Below are positions 1 through 11,948 of a DNA stretch of 64,000 bases, in pieces; position 1 is the stretch's first letter; each line of letters starts with the position of its first letter. The notes beneath the pieces were generated by a model, which searched no databases, was not told the origin of the DNA, and was given only the letters and a program-made list of their open reading frames with translations. The stretch covers positions 30,458,641-30,522,640 of the forward strand of contig OZ024900.1 of the NCBI GenBank assembly GCA_964017195.1. The letters run 5' to 3'. The translations under genes and the position numbers were made by a program. Source of the stretch: Siderastrea radians (taxonomy: Eukaryota; Cnidaria; Anthozoa; Scleractinia; Rhizangiidae).

Positions 1-2451
1 TATTTTGATTGAACTGGTTAGCATTTGTATTACAATAAGAAGATACTGCACAGCTAAGTCGCGGAAACGCACACAGGAACGTTGTTGGCCAGGTTCCATC
101 CCCACTTTCCTGTTTACATTTCAAATAAAGAGTTTATGTTTACTACACGTAGAAGAGAGTCAGGACACCTCGACTTCTCATTCTGAACAGTGTGTAAGAT
201 ATTTGATGCAAACTGACGGACCCGTGAGGAAACCGAAACTAAATAGGATCCAAACCCACCAATGGCAGGCAGTTCACGTTTGTAATGGGAATTCTTTGGA
301 TAATTTTTTCATGGCCAATCAAAGAAAACGTAATGATAACTTTGTACAAGTGGCATCGGAACGGCGCGCAGCACTGTAACAGAAAAGCGCTGCTTCGATT
401 GCGAATTGCCGAGTCGACCAAGCCGTGTTCCACCGTGGAAAGGTAAGCAAACATCACCATCCGTGATACCCTGCTAACAGAGACTTTTCGTTTTGTATTC
501 ACGATAAACAAAACAACTAAGCGAAATACGAGAGACGCGAACATCATCGTACATGCTAAGAAAACTTTCCAGAAAGAATTAACACTCTGCTAGCAGGGTA
601 TACCTATAAACTGTAAACTGTTAAGCACGTTTTCGAATTCTCATATGAACGGTAACAATACCTATGTTGTATTATTTTACTGTAAGCAAAAGAAAAAATG
701 TACAACAGCCTCATTTTACCAATAACTAATAAAGGAGCCATTTACGCTGGCTTTGCGCCTCGAGCCAACAACATGTGACTGTGATGTCGTGACCTTTTAC
801 GTCTCGACTGTGATGGCGTGACTTTTGACATCTTCAGCCAAAAACATGTTGCGTTTTGAGAGGTGACTGTTATTGTCTAGACTTGTTCCAGATATACCTT
901 ATTTTTAATTATTTTCGCGCGTCGTAATTTTAGCGAATTGAAAATAAAATTGAGAAATTAAAGGCCAGCACAAAAAAATCCTCTCAAAATTTACACACGC
1001 AGAATGTAATACACTCGTGAGAAATTTACGTAATCAAACATATGAGCCAATAAATATGAGAGCGATTTTCGTTTGACCTTGAAAAAGTGTTTCCGTAAGT
1101 GTTCGTTGTTTCATCAGCCACTAGTTAAAAATGTGAAAACAAGACCTCGTTCCTTTATCGCTGAAGAGAACCCTAATATGGGTAAAGCATTGTTCCATTG
1201 TGCAATCGTATTGCTGAATACAGAGGTACATGAAAGCTCTTTACTAGGTGTATAATGCTTGATGTTCGCTAAACCAACCAAAAGCCGTGTGCGTTTATGT
1301 GTTCCCTAAACCAATTAAATTAAACTGCCATTGTTTGATTCCTTTGTTGTTTGTTCGCACGTAGTTACTTCAACTCAAACGAAAATCGCTCTTATATTTA
1401 TTGATTCATATGTTTGATTATGCAAATTTCTCACGAGTGTATTACATTCTGCGTGTGTAAATTTTGAGAGGATTTTTTGTGCTGGCCTTTAATTTCTCAA
1501 TTTTTTTTTTTCAATTCGCTAAAATTAAGACGCACGAAAATAAGTAAAAATAAGGTATATCTGGAACAAGTCTAGACAATAACAGTCACCTCTCAAAACG
1601 CAACATGTTTTTGGCTGAAGATGTCAAAAGTCACGCCATCAGAGTCGAGACGTAAAAGGTCACGACATCACAGTCACATGTTGTTGGCTCGAGGCGCAAA
1701 GCCAGCGTAAATGGCTCCTTTATTAGTTATTGGTAAAATGAGGCTGTTGTACATTTTTTCGTTTGCTTACAGTAAAATAATACAACATAGGTACTGTTAC
1801 CGTTCATATGAGAATTCGAAAACGTGCTTAACAGTTTACAGTTTATAGGTATACCCTGCTAGCAGAGTGTTAATTCTTTCTGGAAAGTTTTCTTAGCATG
1901 TACGATGATGTTCGCGTCTCTCGTATTTCGCTTAGTTGTTTTGTTTATCGTGAATACAAAACGAAAAGTCTCTGTTAGCAGGGTATCACGGATGGTGATG
2001 TTTGCTTACCTTTCCACGGTGGAACACGGCTTGGTCGACTCGGCAATTCGCAATCGAAGCAGCGCTTTTCTGTTACAGTGCTGCGCGCCGTTCCGATGCC
2101 ACTTGTACAAAGTTATCATTACGTTTTCTTTGATTGGCCATGAAAAAATTATCCAAAGAATTCCCATTACAAACGTGAACTGCCTGCCATTGGTGGGTTT
2201 GGATCCTATTTAGTTTCGGTTTCCTCACGGGTCCGTCAGTTTGCATCAAATATCTTACACACTGTTCAGAATGAGAAGTCGAGGTGTCCTGACTCTCTTC
2301 TACGTGTAGTAAACATAAACTCTTTATTTGAAATGTAAACAGGAAAGTGGGGATGGAACCTGGCCAACAACGTTCCTGTGTGCGTTTCCGCGACTTAGCT
2401 GTGCAGTATCTTCTTATTGTAATACAAATGCTAACCAGTTCAATCAAAATA
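1..2451. mobile_element. Large palindrome / fold-back element, left side cut by the window edge
   Basis: Every position x in the left arm matches the reverse complement around 2452-x. The arms are about 1-1075 and 1376-2451, with a spacer of about 300 bases (1076-1375). The arms differ only at scattered bases and by a short T-run length change near 1501-1512, so they are recent or kept alike. Mirrored open frames of 124 and 102 codons in the two arms are a product of the symmetry and match nothing I know. The left end may extend past the window. It could be a fold-back transposon or an assembly artefact. Confidence 0.8.
467..600. mobile_element. Small MITE-like inverted repeat inside the palindrome arm
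   Basis: The ends TACCCTGCTAACAGAG and CTCTGCTAGCAGGGTA are inverted copies about 134 bp apart. The mirrored copy lies at about 1852-1985. A related CTCTGCTAGCAGGG core recurs alone near 5178. The element was probably present before the palindrome formed, because both arms carry it. Confidence 0.45.
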
Positions 2452-2755
2452 CAGGTGACAGTAATGAGAAACTGGAGCGTGGAATAAGACTTTTAAAGAA
2501 GCGTTGCAAGTAGTATCGGCAGTCAACACACAAAAATAAATTGTATCACAATCAGCAGGATGTGATTTATTTCAGTTCACTCAATTTTATTACACCGAAA
2601 AAGATACCTCTCTTCAAACTGCAATTACGGTGCCTTATTAAAGGGATGTGTGACGAGTTGGTCACGCAACGCGTTTATAGGTCCCTTGGGTTATCTATCT
2701 TTTCCAAATTATGGTAGAGAGAAAAACAGACATGAGATTTTAGTTCAGGCTTGTG
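2452..2755. other. Unassigned sequence between palindrome and satellite array
   Basis: I see no gene, RNA or clear inverted repeat here. The first bases may still belong to the palindrome, since its partner lies before the window. Confidence 0.4.
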
Positions 2756-3809
2756 GATTTAGAGATTCCCTATTTTAGAGATTCCCCGTTTTAGAGGTTC
2801 CCTCTTTTAGAGATTCCCCGTTTTAGAGATTCCCCATTTTAGAGATTCCCTATTTTAGAGATTCCCCGTTTTAGAGATTCCCTATTTTAGAGATTGCCCG
2901 TTTTAGAGATTCCCTATTTTAGAGATTCCCCGTTTTAGAGATTCCCCGTTTTAGAGATTCCCCGTTTTAGAGATTCCCCGTTTTAGAGATTCCCTATTTT
3001 AGAGATTCCCCGTTTTAGAGATTCCCTGTTTTAGAGATTCCCCGTTTTAGAGATTCCCTATTTTAGAGATTCCCCGTTTTAGAGATTCCCCGTTTTAGAG
3101 ATTCCCTATTTTAGAGATTCCCTATTTTAGAGATTCCCCCGTTTTAGAGATTCCCTATTTTAGAGATTCCCCGTTTTAGAGATTCCCTATTTTAGAGATT
3201 CCCTATTTTAGAGATTCCCTATTTTAGAGATTCCCTATTTTAGAGATTCCCCGTTTTAGAGATTCCCCGTTTTAGAGATTCCCCATTTTAGAGATTCCCT
3301 ATTTTAGAGATTCCCCGTTTTAGAGATTCCCCATTTTAGAGATTCCCCGTTTTAGAGATTCCCCATTTTAGAGATTCCCCGTTTTAGAGATTCCCCGTTT
3401 TAGAGATTCCCTATTTTAGAGATTCCCTATTTTAGAGATTCCCTATTTTAGAGATTCCCCGTTTTAGAGATTCCCTATTTTAGAGATTCCCCGTTTTAGA
3501 GATTCCCTATTTTAGAGATTCCCTGTCTTAGAGATTCCCTATTTTAGAGATTCCCCGTTTTAGAGATTCCCCGTTTTAGAGATTCCCCGTTTTCGAGATT
3601 CCCTATTTTAGAGATTCCCCGTTTTAGAGATTCCCCATTTTAGAGATTCCCCGTTTTAGAGATTCCCCACTTTAGAGATTCCCCGTTTTAGAGATTCCCC
3701 GTTTTAGAGATTCCCCGTTTTAGAGATTCCCTATTTTAGAGATTCCCCGTTCCCCGTTCCCCGTTCCCCATTCCCCGTTCCTCGATTTCCCATTCCCTAT
3801 TTTAGAGAT
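2756..3809 (+). repeat. 16-bp tandem repeat array, over 60 units
   Basis: The unit is TTTTAGAGATTCCCCG with variants ending CCCTA and CCCCA. It is repeated almost without indels over about 1 kb. The variants are mixed without an obvious higher-order period. The last 80 bases decay into short CCCCGTT-type repeats and then one more unit. The period is not a multiple of three and there is no long open frame, so it is non-coding satellite DNA. Confidence 0.97.
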
Positions 3810-4113
3810 AGCCATAACTGAAGCCGTGACAAAATTTAACACCGAAACAAACAGCCATAATTTGTTTTTATTTTCTGTATCATTATTTTCTGTATTATTT
3901 TAATGTGATTTTAATATTGTCTAGGTTTTGCAACCGTACGACAGCATATTGTCTGGTGTCGCCGAAAAAATCTCGCAAATCATTGTTATAAATATCCGCC
4001 TTTACTTACAAATAAATGAACTAGTACGCACATCTTTTGATTGTACTAACAACTGTAACTGACTAGAACAATAAAGTAGGTTTGATTCATAACAGTCTGG
4101 GATTTGTATTTTG
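3810..4113. other. Unassigned AT-rich sequence
   Basis: No gene, RNA or inverted repeat recognised. Confidence 0.4.
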
Positions 4114-4116
4114 ACG

Positions 4117-4414
4117 ATAGAGCGGTTTTCAATTGAGTGTCGAAAGTAATTCGTGTTTTGCTTTGGTTTTGCTTTACTTCGCTCTGTGATTGGTTAAAAA
4201 ATCTCGCGCCACTTTCTCGACCAATCAGGAGTAAAACTCAAACCAATCAGTCGCGACTTGCTCGCGCTCGCACGCTTTTTCCCGCACTTGACGCCGGTAA
4301 CATGTACTTGCTTCGAGTTCTGATTGGTTCATGGGATAATTTGTGTTTGTTGTGATTGGCTGGGGTAATTACTTTGGTTTTGGTTTTACGACACTCATTT
4401 GAAAAGCGCTCTAT
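4117..4414. mobile_element. 298-bp MITE with imperfect TIRs
   Basis: The ends ATAGAGCGGTTTTCAA and TTGAAAAGCGCTCTAT are inverted copies, and ACG flanks both sides (4114-4116 and 4415-4417), which suggests a 3-bp target duplication. The interior has repeated GATTGGTT-like blocks and no coding potential. A shorter relative lies at about 5717-5864. Confidence 0.8.
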
Positions 4415-4417
4415 ACG

Positions 4418-5716
4418 TAACCAATCAACACCTAGTCCACAAATGTTATCAATTAGATTTTTATGGAGCTCCATTTCCGCCAAAATTCGATGTTTATATT
4501 TGACATTCGACTTGTTGTATTTTATGCTATATTATACAAGGCGTAATTCAACTTTGTTGATTTCTGGTTCAACCTTTCCCACTGCAAATGGTACTTTACG
4601 TTTTTGACATTCAACATTACGAATTTGGCACGCTAAATTGACGATTTCTCCTCTTTCTTATAAAAATGTCAACCATGGGCATTTAACTTTCGAAGTTTCG
4701 TTTTCAACACCTTAGATTACGTCTCGATTTTGATACTACGACGTTGCGACATCCAACTTCTTGTATTCGGCTTCGTTTGACATCCTTCCGCAATCCAACA
4801 AGGGATAACATCGCGGGCGCAGCCAATCCCCGCCCCCTCCCCAAGGTGGAAGTTGGCAACAATCCCTTGTTGCGTTCGATGTTTACTAATACCGTGTTAT
4901 TTACTCTTATCCGTCTCTTGTCATCCTCGTGACCAACTGCCTACTTTTTTTAGGGTTTTGGTGAGCTCGCCATTCACGACAACAAAACTGTGCAGGTGTT
5001 TCTTGGCGTGCTAGTTGAGAAAGGTGGGAGTCGTCAGCTGATCACGTGCTAAAAGCATCACGTGACGTTTCGGTCGCTAGGTAACCGTGGCGCATGCTCA
5101 ACACAGCTCATTTCGACCCATGGCAGAGGTCCCTTTTCGTCCCGTCCGTCAGCTCAGCGAATACAAAGGAAAAGGGGCCTCTGCTAGCAGGGAAGGGGAG
5201 AATTCAAATGGAACGGTTCATTCCGGTGGAATGTTTTCGGAAAAAGGTAATACCTTCCGAGGTATTCATTTTTCTCGCTTTTTTTCCGGAATTCCCGGAA
5301 ATTTCTGTACCATTTGTCCACAATTACCAGTGCCAGACTATTTCCGAGAAGACAGCAATGCCCATGACGGATTGTAGCACTCAAGGTGAGAAAGATTTAA
5401 GTTTTGGCCGTTGGTTCTTTTGTTTTACTTTGGCTTCATGATTCGAGTTTTTGAGCTTAATGGCGCGGGAAAATACTTGCCGACCCGAAACTTCGAATCA
5501 AATGATAGAGCTCAATCTGTTCCGTTTTCTTGGTGAGAAAAAGTGCAGTTCCATTTGTCCAAAAAAATCCACCGAGAATTCCATTCAAATCCTAAGCGCT
5601 CCTAGTCTTCATTTTTTATAACAATGTAGATTTAACTTTTCGTGGTAATCATATGCACCAAATTCCGGCCCACAAATGTTATCAATTAGATTTTAAACTA
5701 CTGACGCGCTTTTATT
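4418..5716. other. Intergenic stretch without a recognised gene
   Basis: Contains a GC-rich patch near 4810-4850 and two TCACGTG-type E-boxes near 5042-5065. A short imperfect inverted repeat lies at about 5117-5185 (AGAGGTCCCTTTTC / GAAAAGGGGCCTCT). A 23-base segment at 4439 recurs at 5672, probably shared flanking repeat. Open frames of 96 and 115 codons near 5087-5441 overlap each other and match nothing known to me. A promoter or first exon of a gene to the right is possible but not shown. Confidence 0.35.
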
Positions 5717-5864
5717 CGAGCGGTTTTCAAATGAGTGTCGTAAAAGCAAAACCAAATTAACTTCTCTAGCCAATCACAACAGCAACAAAACACAAAATGA
5801 ACCAATCAGAAATTAAAGCAAATACAAGTTAGTTACTTTCGACACTCAATTGAAAACTGCCCTA
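5717..5864. mobile_element. Short MITE related to the 4117 element
   Basis: CGGTTTTCAAATGAGTGTCG and its inverted counterpart ending in CAATTGAAAACTGCC bound about 148 bp. The terminal sequence is the same family as 4117-4414, but the interior is half the length. Exact ends are uncertain. Confidence 0.65.
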
Positions 5865-6421
5865 GGGCGTAAAACATACATTACTATTAGGTCAAACGTA
5901 GACTTGCTCCAAGTCGCTCGTTCTGACTATGAAGGACGCAAGCGCGATTGACCTGCGTGAGTCAAAATGGCGGCTGGGTCTATCAGCACATCACGCGCAA
6001 CACACGAAAATATTCCGCGCGCGAGTTTTGCAATCATCTGAAAATTGATCTCCGCGCTACACCTGCACATATACAGAGCGCGTTTTGCAGTCACGGCTAA
6101 ACTCCTCTTTTGTCCCCCAGAAAAAACGAGCGACTCGAGGCAAGTCTAGGTCAAAACCTTTTAACATTGCGCGTAGTGTTGGACCGTCAGAATTTCTTAC
6201 GATCGAACGATTCTTAAACACTCCTATTAAATTCTGCATCTAGGTTGCACAGTTTGTAGCCTGTAGCCTAACTGCGCACTAGCGACAGAAAGCTCATAGT
6301 GATAATCTGGTGGTTTGTGTTCCATAAAGAAACATACTGTCCCTTTAATTTATGGGTACAACTTCCCCGGGCGGTTTATTTGTATTAGACATGACTATGA
6401 TAAAACTCTTTGTCGTTAGTA
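5865..6421. other. Unassigned sequence
   Basis: No supported gene or RNA. Open frames are short and unrecognised. Confidence 0.4.
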
Positions 6422-6423
6422 TA

Positions 6424-6813
6424 CCGTGTGGCACTAAATTTTTGTGGGAGTTTAATTGTGCGGATTGGCGATTTTTTGTGTTTTGCGGAAACTAATTTTT
6501 GCGATTTGAAAAGACTGGTTTTTCTTGCTGGGAATTAATTTTTGCGATTTTCTGGAGAATGGGAATGTCACTCTATTACACTACAATGGATCGAAAATAA
6601 CTAGGGTACCACTTGATGTATTATTCACCGAGTTATCTATGGCATTTTCTCCTTCAAATCAGAATTTTTGCACATCATTTCTACAGTGGAGTAAATTTTT
6701 GCGGAGAAAAAATTTGCCATAATTCTATTTTGTGGGAACTTATTTTTGCGGAACGCGGAAAAAACCGCAAAAATTGCAAAAATTAGAACCCGCAAAAATT
6801 TAGTGCCACACGG
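6424..6813. mobile_element. TA-flanked MITE, CCGTGTGG family, copy 1
   Basis: The ends CCGTGTGGCACTAAATTTTT and AAAAATTTAGTGCCACACGG are inverted copies bounded by TA on both sides, as in Tc1/mariner-type insertions. The interior has TTTTTGCG-type subterminal repeats in both orientations. There is no transposase frame. A second copy lies at 14441-14980. Confidence 0.88.
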
Positions 6814-7241
6814 TAGGTAAGGACCTGCTCAAATTACTTATAGACTCACAGAAGCCATTCGATTAGACTAAATGCTGACTGTCGCCAGATTTAAACATTT
6901 AAATGGAACATTCCTTCAGATGTTTTAGATGTCCCTCTTTAAATCTGCTAGCTGTATCGCTATTAATCTTAAGCATCCCTTTCCAAAAGTAAGGGTGGCG
7001 CTGAATAATGCACTCATTAACCAGGTGCGAACATTTACATTTAAGTCTTTCAGGTCTACTTTTTGCACGGATTGCCTCAATTCAAATGAACTAGCAGTTT
7101 TTGTAAATGCTGACGAAACTCGTTTTAAAAAAATGTTAGACGAGTTATTGACTCTTAGAAGACCTTATCGATTTCGTTTCTCTTGTCCTCTGACAAAGCG
7201 TTTATGCGGATTTCCTGTCTCCTGGCGTCGGACAAAACGCC

Positions 7242-8093
7242 CGGCGTATCCAATCGAATAAAATCGAACCAAAAATCAATCGAACCCAATCGAACACCAA
7301 TCGTTCGAGTGGGTTCGGTAATCGAACAAAATCGAACATCTATTTTGCTGTGAGTTCGATTTTCGAACCAATCGAACACACTCGAACACAATCGAACTCA
7401 ATCCGGTTCGATTTTGTTCGGAATCCATCTCTTGATAAGTAAATCACGCAGGACTAATCATAATCAACCTTTATTGAATGAAATAAATAGAAAAACGTCC
7501 AAATATCGAACTGAATGTCAATGTTCGGTAATATATAATTTGTAGAAGAGAACAAATACTGAAATGCACTTTCGTTTACATTTCTATAGTAGAAGGAAGG
7601 ATATGGTTTCTACCTTGATTGTCACCGTTACACTCAGACAGAAGTTGCACCATTTCATTCACTGCAACACAGGCAGTGGTGTTCAATATGTGAAGAATCA
7701 TTATTAGTAGCCAAAACGCTGCCGCCATAAGTCTGTCCAAGCCCTCAAGGGCGGTTAAAAGCCGGCGATGTTGACAGGAGAAGAGCAATTTCCAGCATGA
7801 CAACAATTACATCGGACGAAGTGCTTACTATCAACATGGATGACAAAAATAACAAGTGAACAAGTAAAACAATTTTTTTCGTTAGATCGAAATCATCGTA
7901 ATAAGCAAAAAACTTGCATGAAAAATTTACTTGAGTTTCGGACGAGAAAGCTGTTCGGCTGCCCGAGCCGTGGTTCGACTGAGTTCGATTGACCAAATCT
8001 TATTGTGAGTTCGATTATGTTCGATTACCGAACCCAGTCGAACGATTGGTGTTCGATTGGGTTCGATTACCGAACGTTCGATTGGATACGCCG
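7242..8093. mobile_element. 850-bp element with ~90-bp TIRs rich in TCGAAC repeats
   Basis: CGGCGTATCCAATCGAA at the left is matched by TTCGATTGGATACGCCG at the right, and the match continues about 90 bases inward. Both TIRs are made of repeated AATCGAAC words, so the arms could pair with each other in several registers. Interior open frames (76-83 codons, minus strand) are not recognisable as a transposase. Confidence 0.85.
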
Positions 8094-8619
8094 TGAAAAC
8101 GTTTAAGCGAGGGTCTTCGTTTTGTGGTTTTTTTTGGTAGTTTGACCCGGCCTTTTTTCAGGTTTTTTCTCGTCTCATTATCATCCCGTGAAAAATGTTC
8201 TGTAGGCGCATTGTACTGTTCTGTAGCGCTATGCAAGCGCTGTGTCCTGTACTGTAGACGCATTCGCCTTGCAAAATGATTTAAGTCCAGGAACAGGCCT
8301 GACTCCTTTCATCAATGGCAAGGGGTCACCTTCTCAGTGTTTTACATCCGGTGTTAAAATTAATGTACTGTATTATAAAGGTCAGTCAAAAATTAATACA
8401 TTTGTTCAAAGATTCTTACACAGATCCTTTATAATTATGATTTATAATGGAGGCCTACTTTTCCAACCCCATCCACATACACACACAAAGATTTCATGCA
8501 GAATGTTGGAGGTAGAAAGAAATATCTTGCAATCGCATGCCCCCCCCCCCCCCAACTCAGACGTTAAATGGTTGGCCCCTGAAGTGGGATCATCTCATTT
8601 CCCTGAATCAAACTGAATT
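8094..8619. other. Unassigned sequence
   Basis: Contains a C-homopolymer near 8541-8553. No gene recognised. Confidence 0.35.
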
Positions 8620-8785
8620 TCAGTGCCATTTCGCAAAATACCGTTTCGCAAAGTACCATTTCGCAAAATACCGTTTCGTAAAATGCCGTTTCGCAAAGTA
8701 CCGTTTCGCAAAGTACCATTTCGCAAAATACCGTTTCGCAAAGTACCATTTCGTTTGGTTTCGTTTCGCAAAGTACCGTAAGCCC
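8620..8785. repeat. 15-bp tandem repeat, about 11 units
   Basis: The unit is TTTCGCAAAATACCG with A/G and T/C variants. Because 15 is a multiple of three, all reading frames show repetitive peptides (for example RFAKY on plus, NGTLR on minus). These are artefacts of the period rather than evidence for a protein. Confidence 0.93.
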
Positions 8786-8807
8786 TCCGTTGCGTAGAAA
8801 GGCTGAT

Positions 8808-9510
8808 AGGTTGGCGATACACACGAAGGGTTTTGCTCCCGGAGCATGCTCCAGGGTCAATTTGCAGGAGCAGTACACACGAGGGCGCATACTGCGGGCG
8901 CTTACTCCATATAATAGTACACACGGGGGAGCAAACGAAAGAAACTTGCTTTGAGATAGCTGATATTCACCAGACGAGGGCATGGAAGCTAATTCAAAAA
9001 TTCAGTATTGGTTCAAACACTTTCTTCGTTACGGCTTTATTTCCATAGTCTTTACGATTTTTTATCGTATAACACTGGTTTGTCTCTGTACAAGACGATA
9101 ACAAGCCGTGAATTGGTGACACTCGAAGCAGGTTCCTCGTTTTTTCGACCATCCACTAGCTGTTTCTCAAGCTCAACACTTTCGGACGCCATTTTGAATT
9201 CCAAAGAGTTTCAAACGAATTATGGATGAAAAAAGTGGCTAATTTGATAGGTTAATGTTGTACATTTGCCGTCTAATTCACTCGCAACAAAAAAAGTGTC
9301 ACTACACACGAAGGAGCATTTTCAAGTTTGCTCAATTTGCCCCCGGATCTTGCTCCCAAATATTTAACCGGTTTAATATCATAGAGCATTTTGCGGGGTG
9401 GAAATTCTGCTCCCGAGGATCGATTATATCCATGAAATCCTTAATACACATGAAGGAGCTTTGCTCCAGGAGCGTGCCCGGGAGCGAAACCCTTCCCGTG
9501 TATCGGCCTT
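8808..9510. mobile_element. 703-bp TIR element with GAGCA-rich ends
   Basis: The left end (GGCGATACACACGAAGGG, then GCTCC motifs) is matched inverted at the right end (CCCTTCCCGTGTATCGGCC). Internal ACACACGA plus GCTCC repeats recur several times as subterminal motifs. No coding frame is recognised. Confidence 0.8.
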
Positions 9511-9837
9511 AAAACGGAAGGAAGCTTTCTACTTAAACATTGGAATTTTCGATGAGAAAGCCTGAATTTGACAGATTTGATGTGAGGCAAGGAAGGGGAA
9601 AATGATTGTCTGTGAGTTTGTCGCCCGAAGAAATTCAAGATCGAATGGCTTCATCCGACTTTTGTTTTGAAATTGGATCAGAAATTTTTCTTTAAGTATG
9701 AAGCAGCTCTGGGTATGTAGTATCTTTGTCCTTGCAGCCGGAGGTCCATTGTAAAACTGGGAAAAAAGTAAAAATGAAAAGAAGCGACCCTTATTCAATC
9801 GTTCAAAAATCATCTAAGTTGAAAAGTCTCTACACCA
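9511..9837. other. Unassigned sequence
   Basis: No gene or repeat recognised. Confidence 0.35.
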
Positions 9838-11262
9838 GGGGTGAGTTGCATAAAAATATAAAACCTAACGCCGGGCGTAACTGCAAACGTCAGACGTTAA
9901 CGTCGTGACTTTAACTGGAGGGTGTTGAGGCCACAAGTGTAATAATTGGCCCCAAATGTAATAACAGATGGCCTCAAATGTAATAATTATAGGTTTTAGG
10001 ACAAAGTGCAACAGAAGTTTGCAAATATAGGTAAAATGACTATCGTGTAATGACGTCACTAGTCACGTGACCGTGGAAACATCACTTAAACTCGATCAAG
10101 ACTAAACTCAGACACGGTGATCTACCCTCGGTAAAATCATCCATGCTTTGTGACCTCATCTGTCAAGTGACCGTAACAAGCTCGCTTAGTTCTTCTTAAC
10201 GGACTGCGATCACCTACTGCAGTCACGGCAAATGGGAGAACTTCTATGTCTTCCTATTAAATACTAGTATCAAAAGCAATTTAGATACCGTATTAAGCTA
10301 CTGAAGGTAGTGCTATCATTTTGTTGACGGATTATGACATTTTGGCAGAGCTTAGAAGGTGAGCCGTAGCCTTAAAGAACAGACTAGAACAAGCGAAAGT
10401 TAATATAAGATCAAAACAGCAAAAAGAATAAACAAACAAACAACAACAGTCTTCATCATCCGTTATGGGACCAACTCTAATATGAGGAATCCATCGTCGT
10501 CTACGAGGTTACTTTCCAAGTATTCAACTAGCTCATCCATCACCGTTTCGGGAGACCTCAAGAAATGAAAAGCACTCAACTGATTTATTGCCATTCTCCA
10601 GGGGGATTGTAGGTAATGACGGGTAATGACAAATCAAGTCCTTGATCCTCAATCATTTTAGTCGTCTTTTTTCATGGAGACGAGAAATTAAAGTACAATG
10701 GCTTCCTTTCTCGCCTGGCCGCCCTCCGTCTCCGTTTTTTTTTTCTCTATTCTATTGGGGCATTTTGCGTCCTAACTACCTTTTCGGGTCTTCATTTAGA
10801 ATGCGCTGATATTTGCTTTGCTATTTGCTCAGTTAACGACTTTTCCCCCATTTTTTTAAAAGAACTCACACTATATTTAGATCCAAGTGACTTCACTTTT
10901 TATGGCTTCACTCTTTATGGCTTCACTCTATCTTTCCCTACGAGTGTGGATGAAAGAGTCGACTGTACTATTGGCTTCGTATTCATGAGGCGACACAACT
11001 TTATCTGAATTCATCGCCTGATCTTTGAACTGAACACGGCAGTCGATCACGTGACCAATGTCGTCATTACACGATAAACGAATTACCTATGATTGTAAAC
11101 TGTAGGGGAGTTTACTCTGTTGGCTTCGTTCCGAAACTCACAGTTATTACATTTAAGGCCAGTTATTACATTTGAGGCCAATTATTACATTTGCGGCCTC
11201 AGTAGAGGGAACGTCTGACGTTAGAGGGTACGCCGGACGTTACGTGTTATGCAACTCGCCCC
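9838..11262. mobile_element. 1.4 kb fold-back element with ~200-bp arms
   Basis: GGGGTGAGTTGCATAA at the left matches TTATGCAACTCGCCCC at the right. The arms continue through AACGTC/GACGTT words, three TGTAATAA-GGCC blocks and a TCACGTGAC-type segment (about 10042-10075 against 11040-11080). The middle 800 bases carry no recognisable gene. It ends immediately before the upstream flank of the LicD-like gene and is absent from the second copy of that module. Confidence 0.85.
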
Positions 11263-11948
11263 AGGAGCCCATCACCGTGTCTTCACTAAAGTGAGAGAAC
11301 TGGCTAAATGTTACTAAAGAACTTTCAGCGATTAGCAGCATTTTATGAATGGAAGTCGGATATAGATATCTAGGAAAATTGACCCTGGTTCTTCTTTCCT
11401 GAACATAATACATTACACAGCTGGGCATACAATAGTTGAATATTTAAAAAAAAAGAAACTCGCTTAACTTTCGCCGCTACCGGACTGGGGATAGAGGTCG
11501 TTTGTCACGTTTTCAACCAGCTAATAATTTCCAGTTTAAATTGGTCAAAAAAGACAGGACCTGTCATAAGTTTCTACGTTTCTCCGCGCTCAAACTTTTG
11601 AAAAAGCTGAAATGTACTCTGCGCGCCAGTCATGCAATTCAGCTACATTCAGCGAGACCGAGCCCTTGCCATACGGAGGTGAATCTGCGAACAACCCGCG
11701 CGTCGCGTTTTCGCGCGGCAGGAGACTTTGGTGAGCGCCCGCAAGTTCTGTTCGATCGAGTATCCCTGAGCGAAGCAAAGAGCTTCTTTTATAATTTCTT
11801 GTATGCAGTCCATACAACTGACAGACTTAAAATGTTATTTTCCCAACAGCTCTCTGCTGCAGTACGGGTGTATTTAGTCAAACCAATGCATTGAGCATCT
11901 GCCTTTCTTGAAACGTCTAATTCCTCTGAATAAAATTGAAACAACACC

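Noticed and set aside
5..2447. Mirrored open frames of 124 and 102 codons
   Set aside because: They exist twice only because of the palindrome, have no recognisable domains and overlap one another on opposite strands.
2756..3809. CRISPR-like array
   Set aside because: Repeats are contiguous with no unique spacers, and the surroundings are eukaryotic.
3810..6421. Unrecognised gene with promoter near 5050
   Set aside because: E-boxes and a short GC-rich patch alone do not define a gene; frames are short and conflicting.
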